The notes below the pieces were generated by a model. That model saw only the letters and a program-made list of their open reading frames with translations. It had not been told where the DNA came from and did no database searches. Shown in pieces: positions 11,373 to 23,570 of a stretch of 64,000 nucleotides of DNA. Location of the stretch: assembly GCA_037043455.1 (NCBI GenBank), contig JAWPHD010003275.1, positions 62,001-126,000 of the forward strand, read 5' to 3'. A program made the position numbers and the translations under genes. Position 1 is the first letter of the stretch; every line of letters begins with the position of its first letter. The stretch comes from Cyrtodaria siliqua (lineage: Eukaryota > Mollusca > Bivalvia > Adapedonta > Hiatellidae).

Positions 11373-11904
11373 TTTGAAGAAAAAAAATCTCTCAATTGTT
11401 ATGGTTTTCATTTCCTCCTAACTTTGAATTGAACTCAAACTCATTTGACATATTTTCATCTTATATTCATAAATAAATAATTAATAAGATGTATATGCAT
11501 TAATTTAAAGATATAACTGCACATATTAAAACTCGAATAACGGCTTGGCTGTAAAACTTAGTAGTTTGGTTACTTTAAAACTTTGCTTAATTGTGTGTTC
11601 TCAATTAATATAATAATCTATACTAGTGCAAATAAGTAAGCGTTGTGTTTGTACTCTCTCAAAATCAAGAGCGATACCCTCGTAAACAGTACCTTTGCAC
11701 GAAAGCTTAACACACGCCATGTCATAAATAAATGGAAATAGCAGAGCATAATTCGGAGAAATATTTTTTATGATGTTTGGTTGAGGAATGCCGCGGAGAC
11801 ATATTGACTTACCTGCAACACTGACAGACAGGTATGATATATGCAGGTATGCTACATTGTGTAGGTGTTGATGAAAACAATAGACGGAAAGGATATACGT
11901 ATAT
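11373..11904. other. Unassigned non-coding sequence
   Basis: A 120-codon minus-strand frame (11601-11963) spans this stretch and runs into the next SINE. It has no recognisable domain and is probably chance. Confidence 0.35.
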
Positions 11905-12230
11905 GTACGGATGGATGGATGGGGTTTAACGTCACTTTTAACAGTCTTTCCGTCATGGATCACGACAGGGTTTGCTTGTAGCAGTGAGCTCAGTGTTCAA
12001 CTTTATAGTACTGCCACACTGGCATACCACGCTGTAGACACATGACATGATACCCCACCCAGTCATATTATACAAACACCGGGCCAGCTAGTCCTATATG
12101 ATGAGCATCCAGCAACTCAGATACTAGTACCATGCTAGTCCTTGGCATGACCCGGCCTGGGCTTGAACCCATGACCTCCTGCATGTGAGGCAAATGCTCT
12201 ACTGGTAAGCTACTGCCACAGTCTAACAAC
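11905..12230 (-). mobile_element. tRNA-derived SINE, family 5
   Basis: Read on the minus strand it starts CAGTAGCTTACCAGTAGAGC (A-box-like), then GGTTCAAGCCC (B box), then a ~220 bp body ending near GGATGGGGTTTAACGTCAC on the plus strand. A second copy is at 18880-19135 in the same orientation. Confidence 0.7.
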
Positions 12231-12899
12231 AGACGCAAGAAAGCACAAGGCATAAATAGGGGATCTTAATGAGTGCTCATTGTTATTGAATTTATTGGCA
12301 AAAACGACCAAATCGGGCTAAATCTACAGTTTAAGAAACTGGTGTCACATTTGACCATAATGTTTCTGTCGGTGATAGAAAAAGAAAAAATAATGAAATG
12401 ATAGGACAGAGAGAAGCATAGAGAAGCATAGATTGAGTGAAGGCAGAAGGAATGTAAAGTTTCCAAACTGTGGTTTCGTCACCTTCAAGTCTGAACCACT
12501 CCGGCTACCGTAGTGGCGGAGGGTACGAAACGCAACCGGCACAGTCCCAGACGATCATGAGGCTCCTAGTTACAGTTTGGACCCTGACAACCTAAAATTT
12601 AAGAGAGGATAACTCCCGCTTGAAGGATACCAAGTCGGGAGTCTCAGCCACTATGGCTGGCAAGGAGTTCCATACACGGATGGTACGGGGGAAGAAACTG
12701 AACTTAAAGGTGCCCGTAGTCAGGACGAATACTGTCTCAGCTTCTTCGAGTGGTGGATCTGGTTCGTGTTGATGCAGAGGTGAGGTAATTTGCAGCTGCT
12801 ATATCCACCAAGTCGTTGATGAGCATGGTTAGTTGTATCTTTGCTTGTCTAGATTCAAGTGTTTTCCAGTTCACTCAGTCCTCAAGCATGTCTGTGAAG
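12231..12899. repeat. Unassigned stretch, GC-richer part possibly an old retroelement
   Basis: 12470-12890 is less AT-rich than its surroundings and looks like decayed coding-type repeat sequence (GGAGTTCCATACACGGATGG, GAAGAAACTGAACTTAAAGG). No intact frame exists and I could not place it in a family. Confidence 0.3.
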
Positions 12900-13152
12900 C
12901 TGCTGGTATTCCGGTACTTGTTGGTATTCCGTTACCTGCTGGTATTCCGGTACCTCCGGTACCTGCTGGTATTCCGGTACCTGCTGGTATTCTGGTACCT
13001 GTTGGTATTCCGGTACCTGCTGGTATTCCGGTACCTGCTGGTATTCCGGTACCTGCTGGTATTCCGGTACCTGCTGGTATTCCGGTACCTGCTGGTATTC
13101 CGGTACCTGTTGGTATTCCGGTACCTGCTGGTATTCCGGTACCTGCTGGTTG
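12900..13152 (+). repeat. 18-bp minisatellite
   Basis: About 13-14 units of GGTATTCCGGTACCTGCT. The 18-bp period leaves several frames open on both strands (for example Ala-Gly-Ile-Pro-Val-Pro repeats). No start, domain or flanking exon supports translation. Confidence 0.9.
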
Positions 13153-13785
13153 TGTACCTAACCGCTCCTCTCTGGACCATTTCCAGCTTGTTCTTGGATT
13201 TGGCGGTGTGAAGGTTTCACACTGATGCGCAGTAACTCCCGGTTGGGTCTGACCAGTGTGAAGTATGCTGAAGCCTTGGTTTCTCCATATTTACGCGCAG
13301 GTTCCATTGTAAAAATCCGAGTGGCTGTTCCAGTAGAGGTTGGAGCATATGTCCACTCCAACGTACTAAATCTCAATCACGTCATAATTATATTGTGTAA
13401 ACCTCTCCGCACTATTTCTATCTATTTTTAGAGCACAATACTCATGAGATTTAACTGTATCAGCACCAATGTGAGATTCTACATAATACATGTATCACAT
13501 AACTGGTAACATCACATTATGTCAGAAGTGACAGCATTAAATTTAAGTTACGCCACTAGTGGATTTTCAAAAATATAGAATTCAGTTAACATATTTCCCC
13601 TAATAAGAGCTCCTCTCCTAATAAAAGCACCCAACACACACACCTTCCAACCCCCCCCCCCACCCCACCCCGAATCCCATCTTAAAAAATCAAAAAAAAT
13701 CTTCATAATTCGATGCATTTTCGATATTTTGTATCCAAAAATAAAAACCCCCAAAGAAACAATAATTTTTTTATATATGTTATGA
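13153..13785. other. Unassigned non-coding sequence with a C-tract
   Basis: A poly-C/CCCCACCCC run lies near 13650-13670. Nothing else was recognised. Confidence 0.4.
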
Positions 13786-14930
13786 GTGTCCCTTTGGCAT
13801 TTAGCATAGCAAGGTGAAATACGGTACTACGTACTACACTCCTTGGCATTTTGCATAGCAAGGTGAAATACGGTACTACGTACTACACTCCTTGGCATTT
13901 AGCATAGCAAGGTGAAATACGGTACTACGTACTACACACCTTGGCATTTAGCATAGCAAGGTGAAATACGGTACTATGTACTACACGCCTTGGCATTTAG
14001 CATAGCAAGGTGAAATACGGTATTACATACTACACGCCTTGGCATTTAGCATAGCAAGGTGAAATACGGTATTACGTACTACACTCCTTGGCATTTAGCA
14101 TAGGAAGGTGAAATACGGTACTACGTACTACACGCCTTGGCATTTAGCATAGCAAGGTGAAATACGGTACTACATACTACACGCCTTGGCATTTAGCATA
14201 GCAAGGTAAAATATGGTACTACGTACTTCACGCCGGTACTACGTACTACACGCCTTGGCATTTAGCATAGCAAGGTGAAATACGGTACTACGTACTACAC
14301 ACCTTGGCATTTAGCATAGCAAGGTGAAATCCACTCCTTGGCATTTTGCATAGCAAGGTGAAATACGGTACTACGTACTACACGCCTTGGCATTTAGCAT
14401 AGCAAGGTGAAATCCACGCCTTGGCATTTAGCATAGCAAGGTAAAATACGGTACTACGTACTACACACCTTGGCATTTAGCATAGCAAGGTGAAATCCAC
14501 TCCTTGGCATTTAGCATAGCAAGGTGAAATACGGTACTACGTACTACACACCTTGGCATTTAGCATAGCAAGGTGAAATCCACTCCTTGGCATTTTGCAT
14601 AGCAAGGTGAAATACGGTACTACGTACTACACTCCTTGGCATTTTGCATAGCAAGGTGGAATACGGTACTACACTCCTTGGCATTTAGCATAGCAGGGTG
14701 AAATACGGTACTACGTACAACACTCCTTGGCATTTTGCATAGCAAGGTGAAATACGGTACTACACTCCTTGGAATTTAGCATAGCAGGGTGAAATACGGT
14801 ACTACACTCCTTGGAATTTAGCATAGCAGGGTGAAATACGGTACTACGTACTACACTCCTCATTTTGCATAGCACCTGGGCACTACTATTGGGGAAATAC
14901 AGTACTACACTCTCTGGCCGTGAGAGCAAA
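13786..14930 (+). repeat. ~49-bp satellite with shortened variant units
   Basis: About two dozen units carry CCTTGGCATTTAGCATAGCA, GGTGAAATACGGTACTACG and TACTACAC. Full units are 49 bp (for example starts at 13841 and 13890). From about 14325 a ~29 bp form that lacks the ACGGTACTACGTACTA part alternates with full units. The last units are degraded. Confidence 0.92.
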
Positions 14931-15737
14931 GCAATATCTTATTATAAAACACCTGTGTAAAGTGTTGATATATTTTCAGTGGTTTGTAAACAAAAATATA
15001 TTTTTCAATTTTTGACATCGTTTTTGCTAAGCTGACTTAATTAATCGCCGCATAAATTATACATGAGGGAATTAGTGTTAGAGTCACGTCCCTTGTAGTT
15101 AGGTATTAAGTTTTAACTTGATCCACTCATCAGATGAAAAACTGTTTTGGAAACAAACTATTTTTCTCATGTTTTTCCAAATTTTAGGGTAGATCCATGC
15201 AGGGTCAGTAAAACTAAAACAGAAATACAATATCATATTCAGACTTTCCTTAATCCTTCTCCACCCTCTACAGAGCTGGAAAATCTACACTTGTTTGATT
15301 GTGCGATATTGCATTGCATGATAGGGTGAGCACTTGTGGGCTGAGCTCTGAGGAGTGCATTATATAGATGTGTTGATAAAAAAAAGAAACACCTGTTTTC
15401 ATTGTACTGTCTGTTGGCTTTGTGTGAATCTTCTTTTCAATATATTTATTAATGAAACAAGATAAACACCACAAAAAAAGCCAATAAGTTTACCAAATTG
15501 AAGTTTGGTACATTGCAAATTGAAGTAAATGAATACTGCCATGTCAACAGTAACAACAATTTGTTTTATTGACACATTGCGGCTGACTGTAATGTGCACG
15601 GCTGACTGTAATGGGCATGTTGCATATTAAACATGAGGGAACCTGTTGAGGGCTATTACAGATTATGCATAAAAAGGAGATATAATTCAGAGACGAATTT
15701 CCGTGTTTTCTTCATAAAGTTATTTTGTGTCGTCTGC
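14931..15737. other. Unassigned non-coding sequence
   Basis: Nothing recognised. Confidence 0.4.
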
Positions 15738-15895
15738 TCAATGAAATGAGGTTTTACGTCTCATTAACACATCATGCTAGGTATATTGGGGCAGCATCAG
15801 CTATGCCGCTGCCAGGGCTCGACCCATGCAGGGCTCAGGTCTGCAGCTCTAAAGCACAAGGTTTTATCCTATAATAACTGACCTATGTCTGCTCA
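15738..15895 (-). mobile_element. SINE family 3 copy
   Basis: On the minus strand it contains TTTAGAGCTGCAGACCT and CTGCCCCAATAT and ends ATGATGTGTTAATGAGACG. This is the same 3' end as the copies at 51289-51480 and 63846-64000. Confidence 0.65.
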
Positions 15896-17099
15896 GTGAA
15901 AAATTCAGATATTCAAAAGCTTTTGAGGTAAAACAAACACTGTTTATAATACAAATAAAATATTACATTAATGGTTCTTTTCATGCATTCGTTATTGTAT
16001 ACCATTTTGATCAAATCCGGCGTAGAATGAGTAAAATTTATATAAGAGGTCTGCTAGCACTTGCCCTGCATTTAAATAGTTTTGCCCTTTTTTATACTTA
16101 AATCCAATGCAGACATAGGTATCAGTTTGGTGATTGTAACATTAATGCTTGAATCTTTGTAAATATTGTGAGGGAGGGACAATAACCTCTCGAATCTGTT
16201 TTATCTATCAGAACTATCCGAAACCATTCATCTAAAGTTTTCATATATCACCTATATCAATAAATAAATATGCAACCGTTTTATCAATCAAAATCCAGAG
16301 AACCATTATTTCAGGGTTTTTTTCAGTATATCAGCAAAAACCTCTAGTTTTCTACCGATGTTTGAGGTTTATCCAATTACCTGATTTATCAGGATAAGTA
16401 TCAGGAATTTTGAAGAAGTTTTCACTCAGCTGCACTTAACAGGCTTCAGGATAGTTTGTAACAATAGGTACATAGATTACAGTGAGATTATCTAGTATTG
16501 TGTTCAGACAATAATAGCCCAGCAGGTACATTGTCTGAACATATAGAAGTTACATCAAAATTTCTGCCTGGTTTTGAGATCTATTATTTCAGATAACTCT
16601 GTGTTGATTTAACTTCTGTCTTCTTTTGACAGCCAGCTGGAACAGTGAATTGCAAGGTGGACTTTGATCTGCATATTCAAACATGTCTTTATTGACCTAT
16701 TTACGAGGGGCCGAAATTCGGCCTGTTCCCAATTGCAAAAAACTCTATATTTTCCTAATTCTAGATCAAAAAAATCCCAGTTTTTTTTTGCTTATTTTTT
16801 TAGAATTTAGTGACAGACTTTCCATTGTTTGTATGTTAAAGTCATTGCTAAATTCACTACTTGATTAATATTATACCTAAACCATGCATTTTAATAGAAG
16901 TTTTCTCTTAAATTTTCTTAAACCTTCTCCTAAATAATGAAAATCAGCAGGCCTAGGCCTTTTCCCATTTTTTTCGAAAAAAGCCCTGTCAAACCTGACC
17001 AGCGTCACTAAGTTTCCTCAATGTGTCCTTGGTCAAAACAAATTTCCTTATCCTCATTTGTCCGAGCATTTGTCAATTGATAGCTTGGTGGATTACAAC
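15896..17099. other. Unassigned non-coding sequence
   Basis: AT-rich, with no gene, RNA or recurring repeat recognised. Confidence 0.4.
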
Positions 17100-17735
17100 T
17101 TTGCACTTTAGAGCTAAGACCTCTGCCCTCGATGGGTTCGCTCCTTGGTGGAGGCATGTCTGGTGGGAAATTCATATCATCTCCCTCTGAGGCTGCTGTC
17201 CTAATATATAGAGGGTATTTGTTTGTTTTGAGTGAATATAGGATTTATTTTAATTGAGAAGTGAGAAAACATATATTTTCACGAGTGCTTTAGCACATGT
17301 GAAATTATTCGAGTTTTCTCACTTCGAGACCTCTGCCCTCGATGGGTTCGCTCCTTGGTAGAGGCATGTCTGGTGGGAAACTTCATCTCATCTCCCTCTG
17401 AGGCTGTTGCCTAATATATAGAGGATGTTTGTTTGTTTTGAGTGAATACAGGATTTATTTTCATTGAGAAGCGAGAAAACTTATTTTTACAAGTGCTTTC
17501 GCAACATGTGAAATTATTTGTTTTCTCACTTCGAGACCTCTGCCATTGATGGGTTCGCTCCTTGGTGGAGGCATGTCTGGTGGGAAACTTCATCTCATCT
17601 CCCTCTGAGGCTGCTGTCCTAATATGTTTGTTTTGAGTGAATACAGGATTTATTTTCATTGAAAAGTGAGAAAACTTATTTTCACGAGTGCTTTAGCACA
17701 GGTGAAATTATTTGAGTTTTCTCATTTCGTGATGA
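17100..17735 (+). repeat. Three tandem ~209 bp composite repeats
   Basis: Units start near 17116, 17325 and 17533 with AGACCTCTGCC. Each joins a SINE family 3 fragment (GGAGGCATGTCTGGTGGGAA, CTGAGGCTGCTGTCCTAATA) to a hairpin part in which GTGAGAAAAC and GTTTTCTCAC flank TTTCACGAGTGCTTTAGCAC. The array therefore amplified a junction between two mobile elements. Confidence 0.8.
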
Positions 17736-18091
17736 ATATAAATCCTATATTCGCGACAAACCAACAAATATTCTATTTATTATATACTAACAACCTGAAA
17801 ATTTATGCAATATATAATGCACCAAAACAATGAGTCATTAACGTCAATAACGTCAACAACGTAAACAACGTCAACAGTTCACATGGGAAATATAAACAAT
17901 GAAAATATAAGATTTTTAAAGTGTTAAAGAGACGCAAAACCCCATTTTGTTCATTCATCCTTATTTGTCGGATGGGGACATATACAGAGAGGTTTGCAGC
18001 TCTGTAAACTTAATTCCTCATGTTTCAAGTCTCTCCTCACATTCAAGCACTGTGGATAAAAGACCGATTTATTGTGTGCGTGCTTATCGCT
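17736..18091. other. Unassigned non-coding sequence
   Basis: A short CGTCAACAACGT run lies near 17840-17875. Otherwise nothing. Confidence 0.4.
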
Positions 18092-18290
18092 TAACCCGCT
18101 ACATATATATAATGGACTGTTCTTTCTTTGAATTAAGACCATTCCAGTATGTGACAAGTTTTTTTTTTAAGGAAAATGACTGATCAGCAGCCAGACATTG
18201 TAAACCCTGATCAGCCTGCGAGTTACTCGCAGGCTGATCTGGGTTTACAATGGAGGCAAAGGCTATTATAGTCGTGCTAAGCGGGTTATG
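18092..18290 (+). mobile_element. GGGTTA-ended hairpin MITE, best copy
   Basis: It starts TAACCCGCTACATATATATA and ends CTAAGCGGGTTA, giving 9-bp perfect ends TAACCCGCT. The centre is a 27-bp-arm hairpin (18197-18223 and 18225-18251) around CAGCCTGCGAGT/ACTCGCAGGCTG with one mismatch. No coding frame lies inside. Confidence 0.8.
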
Positions 18291-18299
18291 GGCTACTAG

Positions 18300-18470
18300 T
18301 ATACTTCAACGTACCAAAGTCGATCATCCAAGCATGTTAAAGTACCATAAGAATTATTCGATGGTTAGATTGGGGCACGGTTTCCGGATACCTACGTATT
18401 CTTTCACAGCTCTTAATAACCTTAGTGTGTTGATGAGCCGTAAATCAACAATTCAATTCAATTCAATCGA
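18300..18470 (+). mobile_element. SINE family 1, diverged 3' part
   Basis: GGGGCACGGTTTCCGGATAC, the GTGTTGATGAGCCGTAAA segment and an AATTCAATTC tail match the end of the family 1 SINE. The tRNA-like head is missing. Confidence 0.7.
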
Positions 18471-18699
18471 CCGTCATCTGTTTATTTCATTTTCTTTCCT
18501 TTGCAATTTTTTATCTTCAGTAAGTACCACTACAGCATTCATCCAGGTTCATTGGCCAGAAATAACTGTAGAACTTAACCAAGATGAGAACAAAACAATA
18601 ACTGAATTTATCAAGATATCATCACATGCCACATGTTCTACATGAAACCAGGAGTGCTTCAAGCATTTTATTGTCAAAACATGCAACATATGTAACATT
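18471..18699. other. Unassigned non-coding sequence
   Basis: Nothing recognised. Confidence 0.35.
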
Positions 18700-18786
18700 G
18701 GTCTGAACACAGGTACCGGTTTTAAAAAAGAAAAAAAGAAAAGAAAAAAAAAGTTATATTCTATTAAATACTGTTTAATAGAATAT

Positions 18787-18822
<36 letters not shown>

Positions 18823-18841
18823 CGGTACCTGTGGGTCTGAA
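18700..18841. mobile_element. Palindromic hAT-like MITE with 8-bp target duplication
   Basis: The element at 18708-18833 begins CACAGGTACCGG and ends CCGGTACCTGTG. It is a near-complete palindrome: an A-rich arm plus GTTATATTCTATTAAA, its complement TTTAATAGAATATAAC, and a poly-T arm. The 8-bp repeat GGTCTGAA flanks it (18700-18707, 18834-18841). An 8-bp duplication is typical of hAT transposons; the assignment is inference. A half copy is at 40553-40616. Confidence 0.75.
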
Positions 18842-18879
18842 TAAATACTTTATAGGTGGAATGTATGTTTGGGTGTAAA

Positions 18880-19135
18880 CTTATACATGGTTTGACTTCA
18901 CTTTTAACAATCTTGCAGTCCTACATACAGGACGGTGTCTACTTGAATGCTCAACATTTATAGTGCTGCCACTCTGGAATACCTGACATAATACCCATCC
19001 AGTTACATTATACTGACCCTGGGCCAACCAGTGCATACTTACTCGTTATATGAATGTCAGTTTTATGAAGTCTGTGGTATGACCAGGCAGGGGACAAATC
19101 CCACAACCTCCTGCATGAGTGGCAGCCACACCACC
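18880..19135 (-). mobile_element. SINE family 5, second copy
   Basis: It aligns with 11905-12230 through TTTGACTTCACTTTTAACA, the ATAGTGCTGCCAC segment and the CCACAACCTCCTGCATG head. The tRNA-like end is damaged and passes into a CACACCACCACC run and a short GCGGTGTGGTTGC repeat (19135-19190). Confidence 0.65.
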
Positions 19136-19374
19136 ACCACACTGCGGTGTGGTTGCCCACACCACACCACACTGCGGTGTGGTTGCTACTAAAGAGGAAG
19201 ATGTGCTCTAGGAACATGTAGGTAACATGAGCAACAAGTACTGTGACTGCTTGTCAAATATTTTATGTGATACTCCCTGAATTCTGTACAACTTTAAACC
19301 AGTACACCATTGCCCACATTCTGGAACATTAATGGGTACCTGCAATATCATTATGTATCACGGAAACAGAAGAA

Positions 19375-19645
19375 CTGAATTGAATTGGAGTTTATAGTCG
19401 CACCAACAGCTAAGGTCATAGGGCGACTTTCCAGCTTCCATTGGTGGAGGAAGACACCAGGTGCCCCTCCGAGCAATTTTTTTCGTGCACGGGCAGGTAC
19501 CTGGCTAGAAGTCCATCGATGTTTCGCAAGCCAGCTTTCTCACATAAAGATTCCTAGGCCCTTGAGCAACTGAACCCACAGCAGTCAGGGGCAAGTGATT
19601 TCAAGTCAGAGACTCTAACCACTCAGCCACGGATGCTTCGGAAAA
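19375..19645 (-). mobile_element. SINE family 2 copy
   Basis: The same plan as 2911-3154 on the minus strand (GGTTAGAGTCTCTGACTTG head, GACCTTAGCTGTTGGTGCG body, AATTCAATTC tail). Flanks ending AAGAACTG on both sides suggest a ~16-bp imperfect target duplication. Confidence 0.8.
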
Positions 19646-20304
19646 ATAAGAACTGTTTGTCAAGTATTGCGACACAGTCTTCATAATTTTGAATAAACTT
19701 ATATCGTACACCATTGCACCTCTCCTAAAAAACTTGTAGTTGTGGGAAGTCTGAAGCAAGTTTCTGAGGTATCATGGAAACAAAAGTGTTGCAACTGTTT
19801 GTCAAGTATTTCAACCCATTCTCCCTAATTCTGAATAACCTTATGCACGGTATGCCATATTTGCCCCATCCCAGAACTTATATTATTGGGTACATTCAGT
19901 ATCATAGAATCAGGAGTGCTGCCACCTACTTACTGTGTGTAAAGTAGTTTAACTCATTCTTCCCAATTCTGGATAACCTTATATAATTATATAGTATTAC
20001 ACTGATAATTGCTCCCATCCTAGATTTTTTTTTTTTATTGGGATGTTTCAAACAAGTTCCTGAAGTACCATGGAAACAGAAGTGCTGCCACCAGAATTGA
20101 CTGTGCCTGTTTGTCACGTACTTCAACTCATTCTCCTTAATTCTGCGTAACCTTATATCAGTACACCATAATTGCCCCCATCCCAGAACTCATATTATTT
20201 GGTACCTTCAGTAACATGGTAACAGCAATGTTACCACCAGAAATGTCCACCATGTATTTCAACTCAATACTCCCTATTCTAGTAAACTATTGCTGCTCAT
20301 CCCA

Positions 20305-20440
20305 AAGTAACTCGCAGGCTGATCAGGGTTTAGAATGTCCAGCTGCTGATCAGTCATTTTCCCCAAAACACCCTTTTGTCACATAAATGGAATGGTCTTA
20401 ACTCAAAGAAAGAACAGTCCATTATATATATGTAGTGGGT
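20305..20440 (-). mobile_element. GGGTTA-ended MITE, truncated copy
   Basis: It runs from AGTAACTCGCAGGCTGATCA to TATATATATGTAGTGGGTA in reverse orientation, covering only the left half of the family. Confidence 0.7.
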
Positions 20441-20610
20441 AAGGACTAAAGCAAGTTCCTTTATAAGGTACCATGGAAACAGAAGTGCTCCACCAGAACT
20501 CACAGTCTGTGTGACAAGTATTTTGACTCATTCTCCCTAATGGTAGATAAACCTAATATATCAGTTAATAATATACCATTGCCCCATCTTGTATAACTGT
20601 ATGGCGCTTT

Positions 20611-21074
20611 TGATTCTTCCAAAGACTACAGAAGCCAATATTTTGGTTTGTTCCATTCTGATGCAAGTTACATAATTATATCTCTTTGACAAAGGCTGAA
20701 GTTGTGTTTCGTATAATTTTCGAAATGCCATACTTTGACAGGACTTTTAGAAACAATTTTAACTTATATCTGTCAAAGTGTTCAATACGTAGAAATTCTC
20801 TCCTTCCTTTAAGAAGAAATTAATTCCTGTGGTTTGTGCCACTCCGCCAAAAACCATTTACGAAGTCATATTTAGAATTCATCTAAGTATCTTGACAACA
20901 GCAGAAGTGGCGCTACTTAACTATTGTCAAAACGTGTTACATAAATTCCAACATGTTATGCTTATAACACCATGGAAGCACGGGAAGGAGTATTTTGTGG
21001 GTTTTGGCACTTAGTCACACGACAGTTAGTGGTGTGTATTCCTAACGTTTATAGACCAGCCACGCATTGCGGCA
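20611..21074. other. Unassigned non-coding sequence
   Basis: 21030-21075 resembles 21155-21200 (TCCTAACGTTTATAG versus TCCTAAGGTTTCTAG), an old local repeat just outside the segmental duplication. Nothing else was seen. Confidence 0.4.
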
Positions 21075-22019
21075 CAGTAGAGCCTGAACTCATGATGTAT
21101 GTGCATGGTTTATTCATTGCATTTGATTGTATATGAATGTCTATTAAGTATCAAATGTGTGCTCCTAAGGTTTCTAGTCCCACGGCCCACATCGGCACAG
21201 TAGTTTAGACTGTTGTGTGTGCTTGGTTAACGGTACATTTGATTGTACGTGGGGATCCCGTTTTTTTGCCAAATTATGTGTTGACTCCAAAAAATGTACT
21301 TATGTCTTGTGTCCTGAAATTTACTGTCACAGGGCGTATAGTTAATCGACACGGTAAAGAAGCTATTTTTTGTTCATTTAAATGTCAGAAAAAAAACGTG
21401 ATCAAATACTGAAAATGTTCAGCTGGGCCCCCCTGCCCCCCACCCCAACCCCCCACTGCCACCCCCACTAAAAAAGCTCCTATGCCACTGTGGTTTCTGT
21501 CACTCAGTCCCAACACATTAACACGTGCTTGCAGTTATACAGTAAAGTACCTTTTATACCTTGACACTAATAAAAAGTATGGTTTGTGATCATCAAAACA
21601 TGAAGCATAAAAGCATGCCAATGACTGCTCCCCTGCCAATGACTGCTCCCCTGCCAATAATTGCTGCTCCACTGAAGAGCAGGATGTTCGCAGTGTAATG
21701 CCAAACTATTACCTTGCAATTAGCCTAATTTTATATCACATTTTTATAGTTAAAGTACAACGATTTATCACAATAACATGGCTTCTGCCAGTGTAATATT
21801 ATTTTAATAAAGCCACAGATTATTTATCATAATACACTAGCACAAATGAGGAACCACTGAGTTTGTACAAAGTAAAACATTTTAAGCTACTGTATTATTT
21901 GCAGTGCGGAAAAGATACAGCCCTGTAACATTAGCTTACACAACCAAATAAACTCAAGATTTCTCTTTCAAAACGAGGACATATAAATCCAGGTAAATTG
22001 ACCACATTCAAGTGAAGTT

Positions 22020-22610
22020 TTAAGTGTAAAAAGTAGGTCAAGGTAATTTATATTGACCTGATTTGGGTAGGAACATAATGCTGTCATATAGATATGTATG
22101 AAGGGTATCAGAGTACTGGATATAATAAAAAACTTTAAGGTAAAACTTTAATGTAAATTAACAAAGTGTAAAAAGTAGTCAAGGTCATTTATATTGACCT
22201 GATTTGGGTAGGAACATATTGCTGTCATACAGATGTAAGTGTGTAAACTGTATTGGAACATGTTGTTGTCATGTAGTTATCAACATTTTGTAAAGTGTGA
22301 AAGCTCTAAGGCATCTGGTGTTGGAGAAATGGACTTAACAAAAAACTTTGATGTAAAAAACTTGAACGAAAAACTTCAGTGTAAATTAACAAATTGTAAA
22401 AAAGTAGGCCAAGGTCATTTATATTCAAGTGATTTGGGTAGGAACATATTGCTGCCATATAGATATAAGTGTGTATGAAGTTTGAAAACTGTACGGCTTT
22501 TGGTATCTGAGAACTTGACTTAATAAAAAACGTACGTACGATACCTGCGGACGGACAAATGTAACACTATATGCCCGCACCACTTTCGTGGCGTGGCATA
22601 AAAAAGGTAA
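22020..22610 (+). repeat. Interspersed element with tandem units (copy A)
   Basis: TCATTTATATTGACCTGATT plus GGTAGGAACATATTGCTG recurs at about 22040, 22180 and 22410. The end is GGACGGACAAATGTAACACT then CCCGCACCACTTTCGTGG. The matching part of copy B is 36386-37005. Confidence 0.65.
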
Positions 22611-23360
22611 TGTGCACCCTAATTTACTATACCTGGGTTGGCCCCTTATAAACAAACAACTTCTAATTAAATTATGCAAGTACGCAGCATCAACACACCT
22701 GACACACCTAACATATCTCGCCTATTATTGGTGCACGAAACGTTCTGTTGTCCTATATCATGTGAAGAAAGTATTTATATTCAATTCTCTATGCATATTA
22801 CTGGAAACAAACAATAGATAAATAACAGTGAGTGTAACACGTTTGGTTTTCTAGCAGCAGCTATAAAATACCAGATAATTCTTGCTGTCTTATTATACAA
22901 AGGCTTATCATCTTATCATTAATCGTTATTTGGCTGGATTAGGATTAACCGGCAGCACAGATATTGCTCAGTTAGGAGGAGTAAACGAGATTTAGATTTA
23001 CGGATTTGATTTTGTTTGTGCAGGTTTTCCTGGGAATTATACTGCAACACAACAATATATATCGAGGTATGACATTTTATTTGAACATTATTTTCTTTGA
23101 AAACAAAAATGATATCACAACACATATCTTAATTGTTAACATTAGGTCATATAACTGTTGCTATTTATTTCAATTGTTTTAAATATTTATGTTTAGGCCA
23201 TTATTTTTTATTACTTGTTTTACGAACCATAAGACAGAGAATTGCTGTAGGAGGACGGAAAAAAAAAAAAAAAAAAATTTGGAAAAGCTATTTTTTATTT
23301 CGTTGGAAAGGACAAGAGATTGAAATGTTTGATTCAAATCTGGGAGGAGGTAAAAAAACT

Positions 23361-23560
23361 CAATAAACTATCAAATTCCCTACTAAACTATCAAATTCCC
23401 TAATAAACTATCAAATTCCCTAATAAACTATCAAATTCCCTAATAAACAATCAAATTCCCAAATAAATTATCAAATTCCCAAATAAACTATCAAATTCCC
23501 TAATAAACTATCAAATTCCTTAATAAACAATCAAATTCCCTAATAAACTATCAAATTCCC
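23361..23560 (+). repeat. 20-bp minisatellite (copy A)
   Basis: About ten units of TAATAAACTATCAAATTCCC with small variants. The paralogous array in copy B (37745-38010) has about thirteen. Confidence 0.92.
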
Positions 23561-23570
23561 CAGGGAAAAT

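Larger units (their letters stand above)
19235..20610 (+). repeat. Diverged ~130-150 bp tandem repeat with nested insertions
   Basis: The pattern GTCAAGTATTT...CATTCTCCCTAATTCTG...ACCTTATAT...CCCATCCCAGAAC recurs from about 19235 to 20610 in some seven decayed units. The SINE at 19375-19645 and the MITE at 20305-20440 lie inside it, so the array is older than both. Confidence 0.6.

Noticed and set aside
12470..12890. LINE reverse-transcriptase remnant
   Set aside because: Composition hints at old coding repeat but no frame or catalytic motif could be read.
12816..13225. Two plus-strand frames of ~130 codons and an 82-codon minus frame with Pro/Val or Arg/Tyr repeats
   Set aside because: The 18-bp minisatellite is in phase with codons on both strands; nothing flanking supports an exon.
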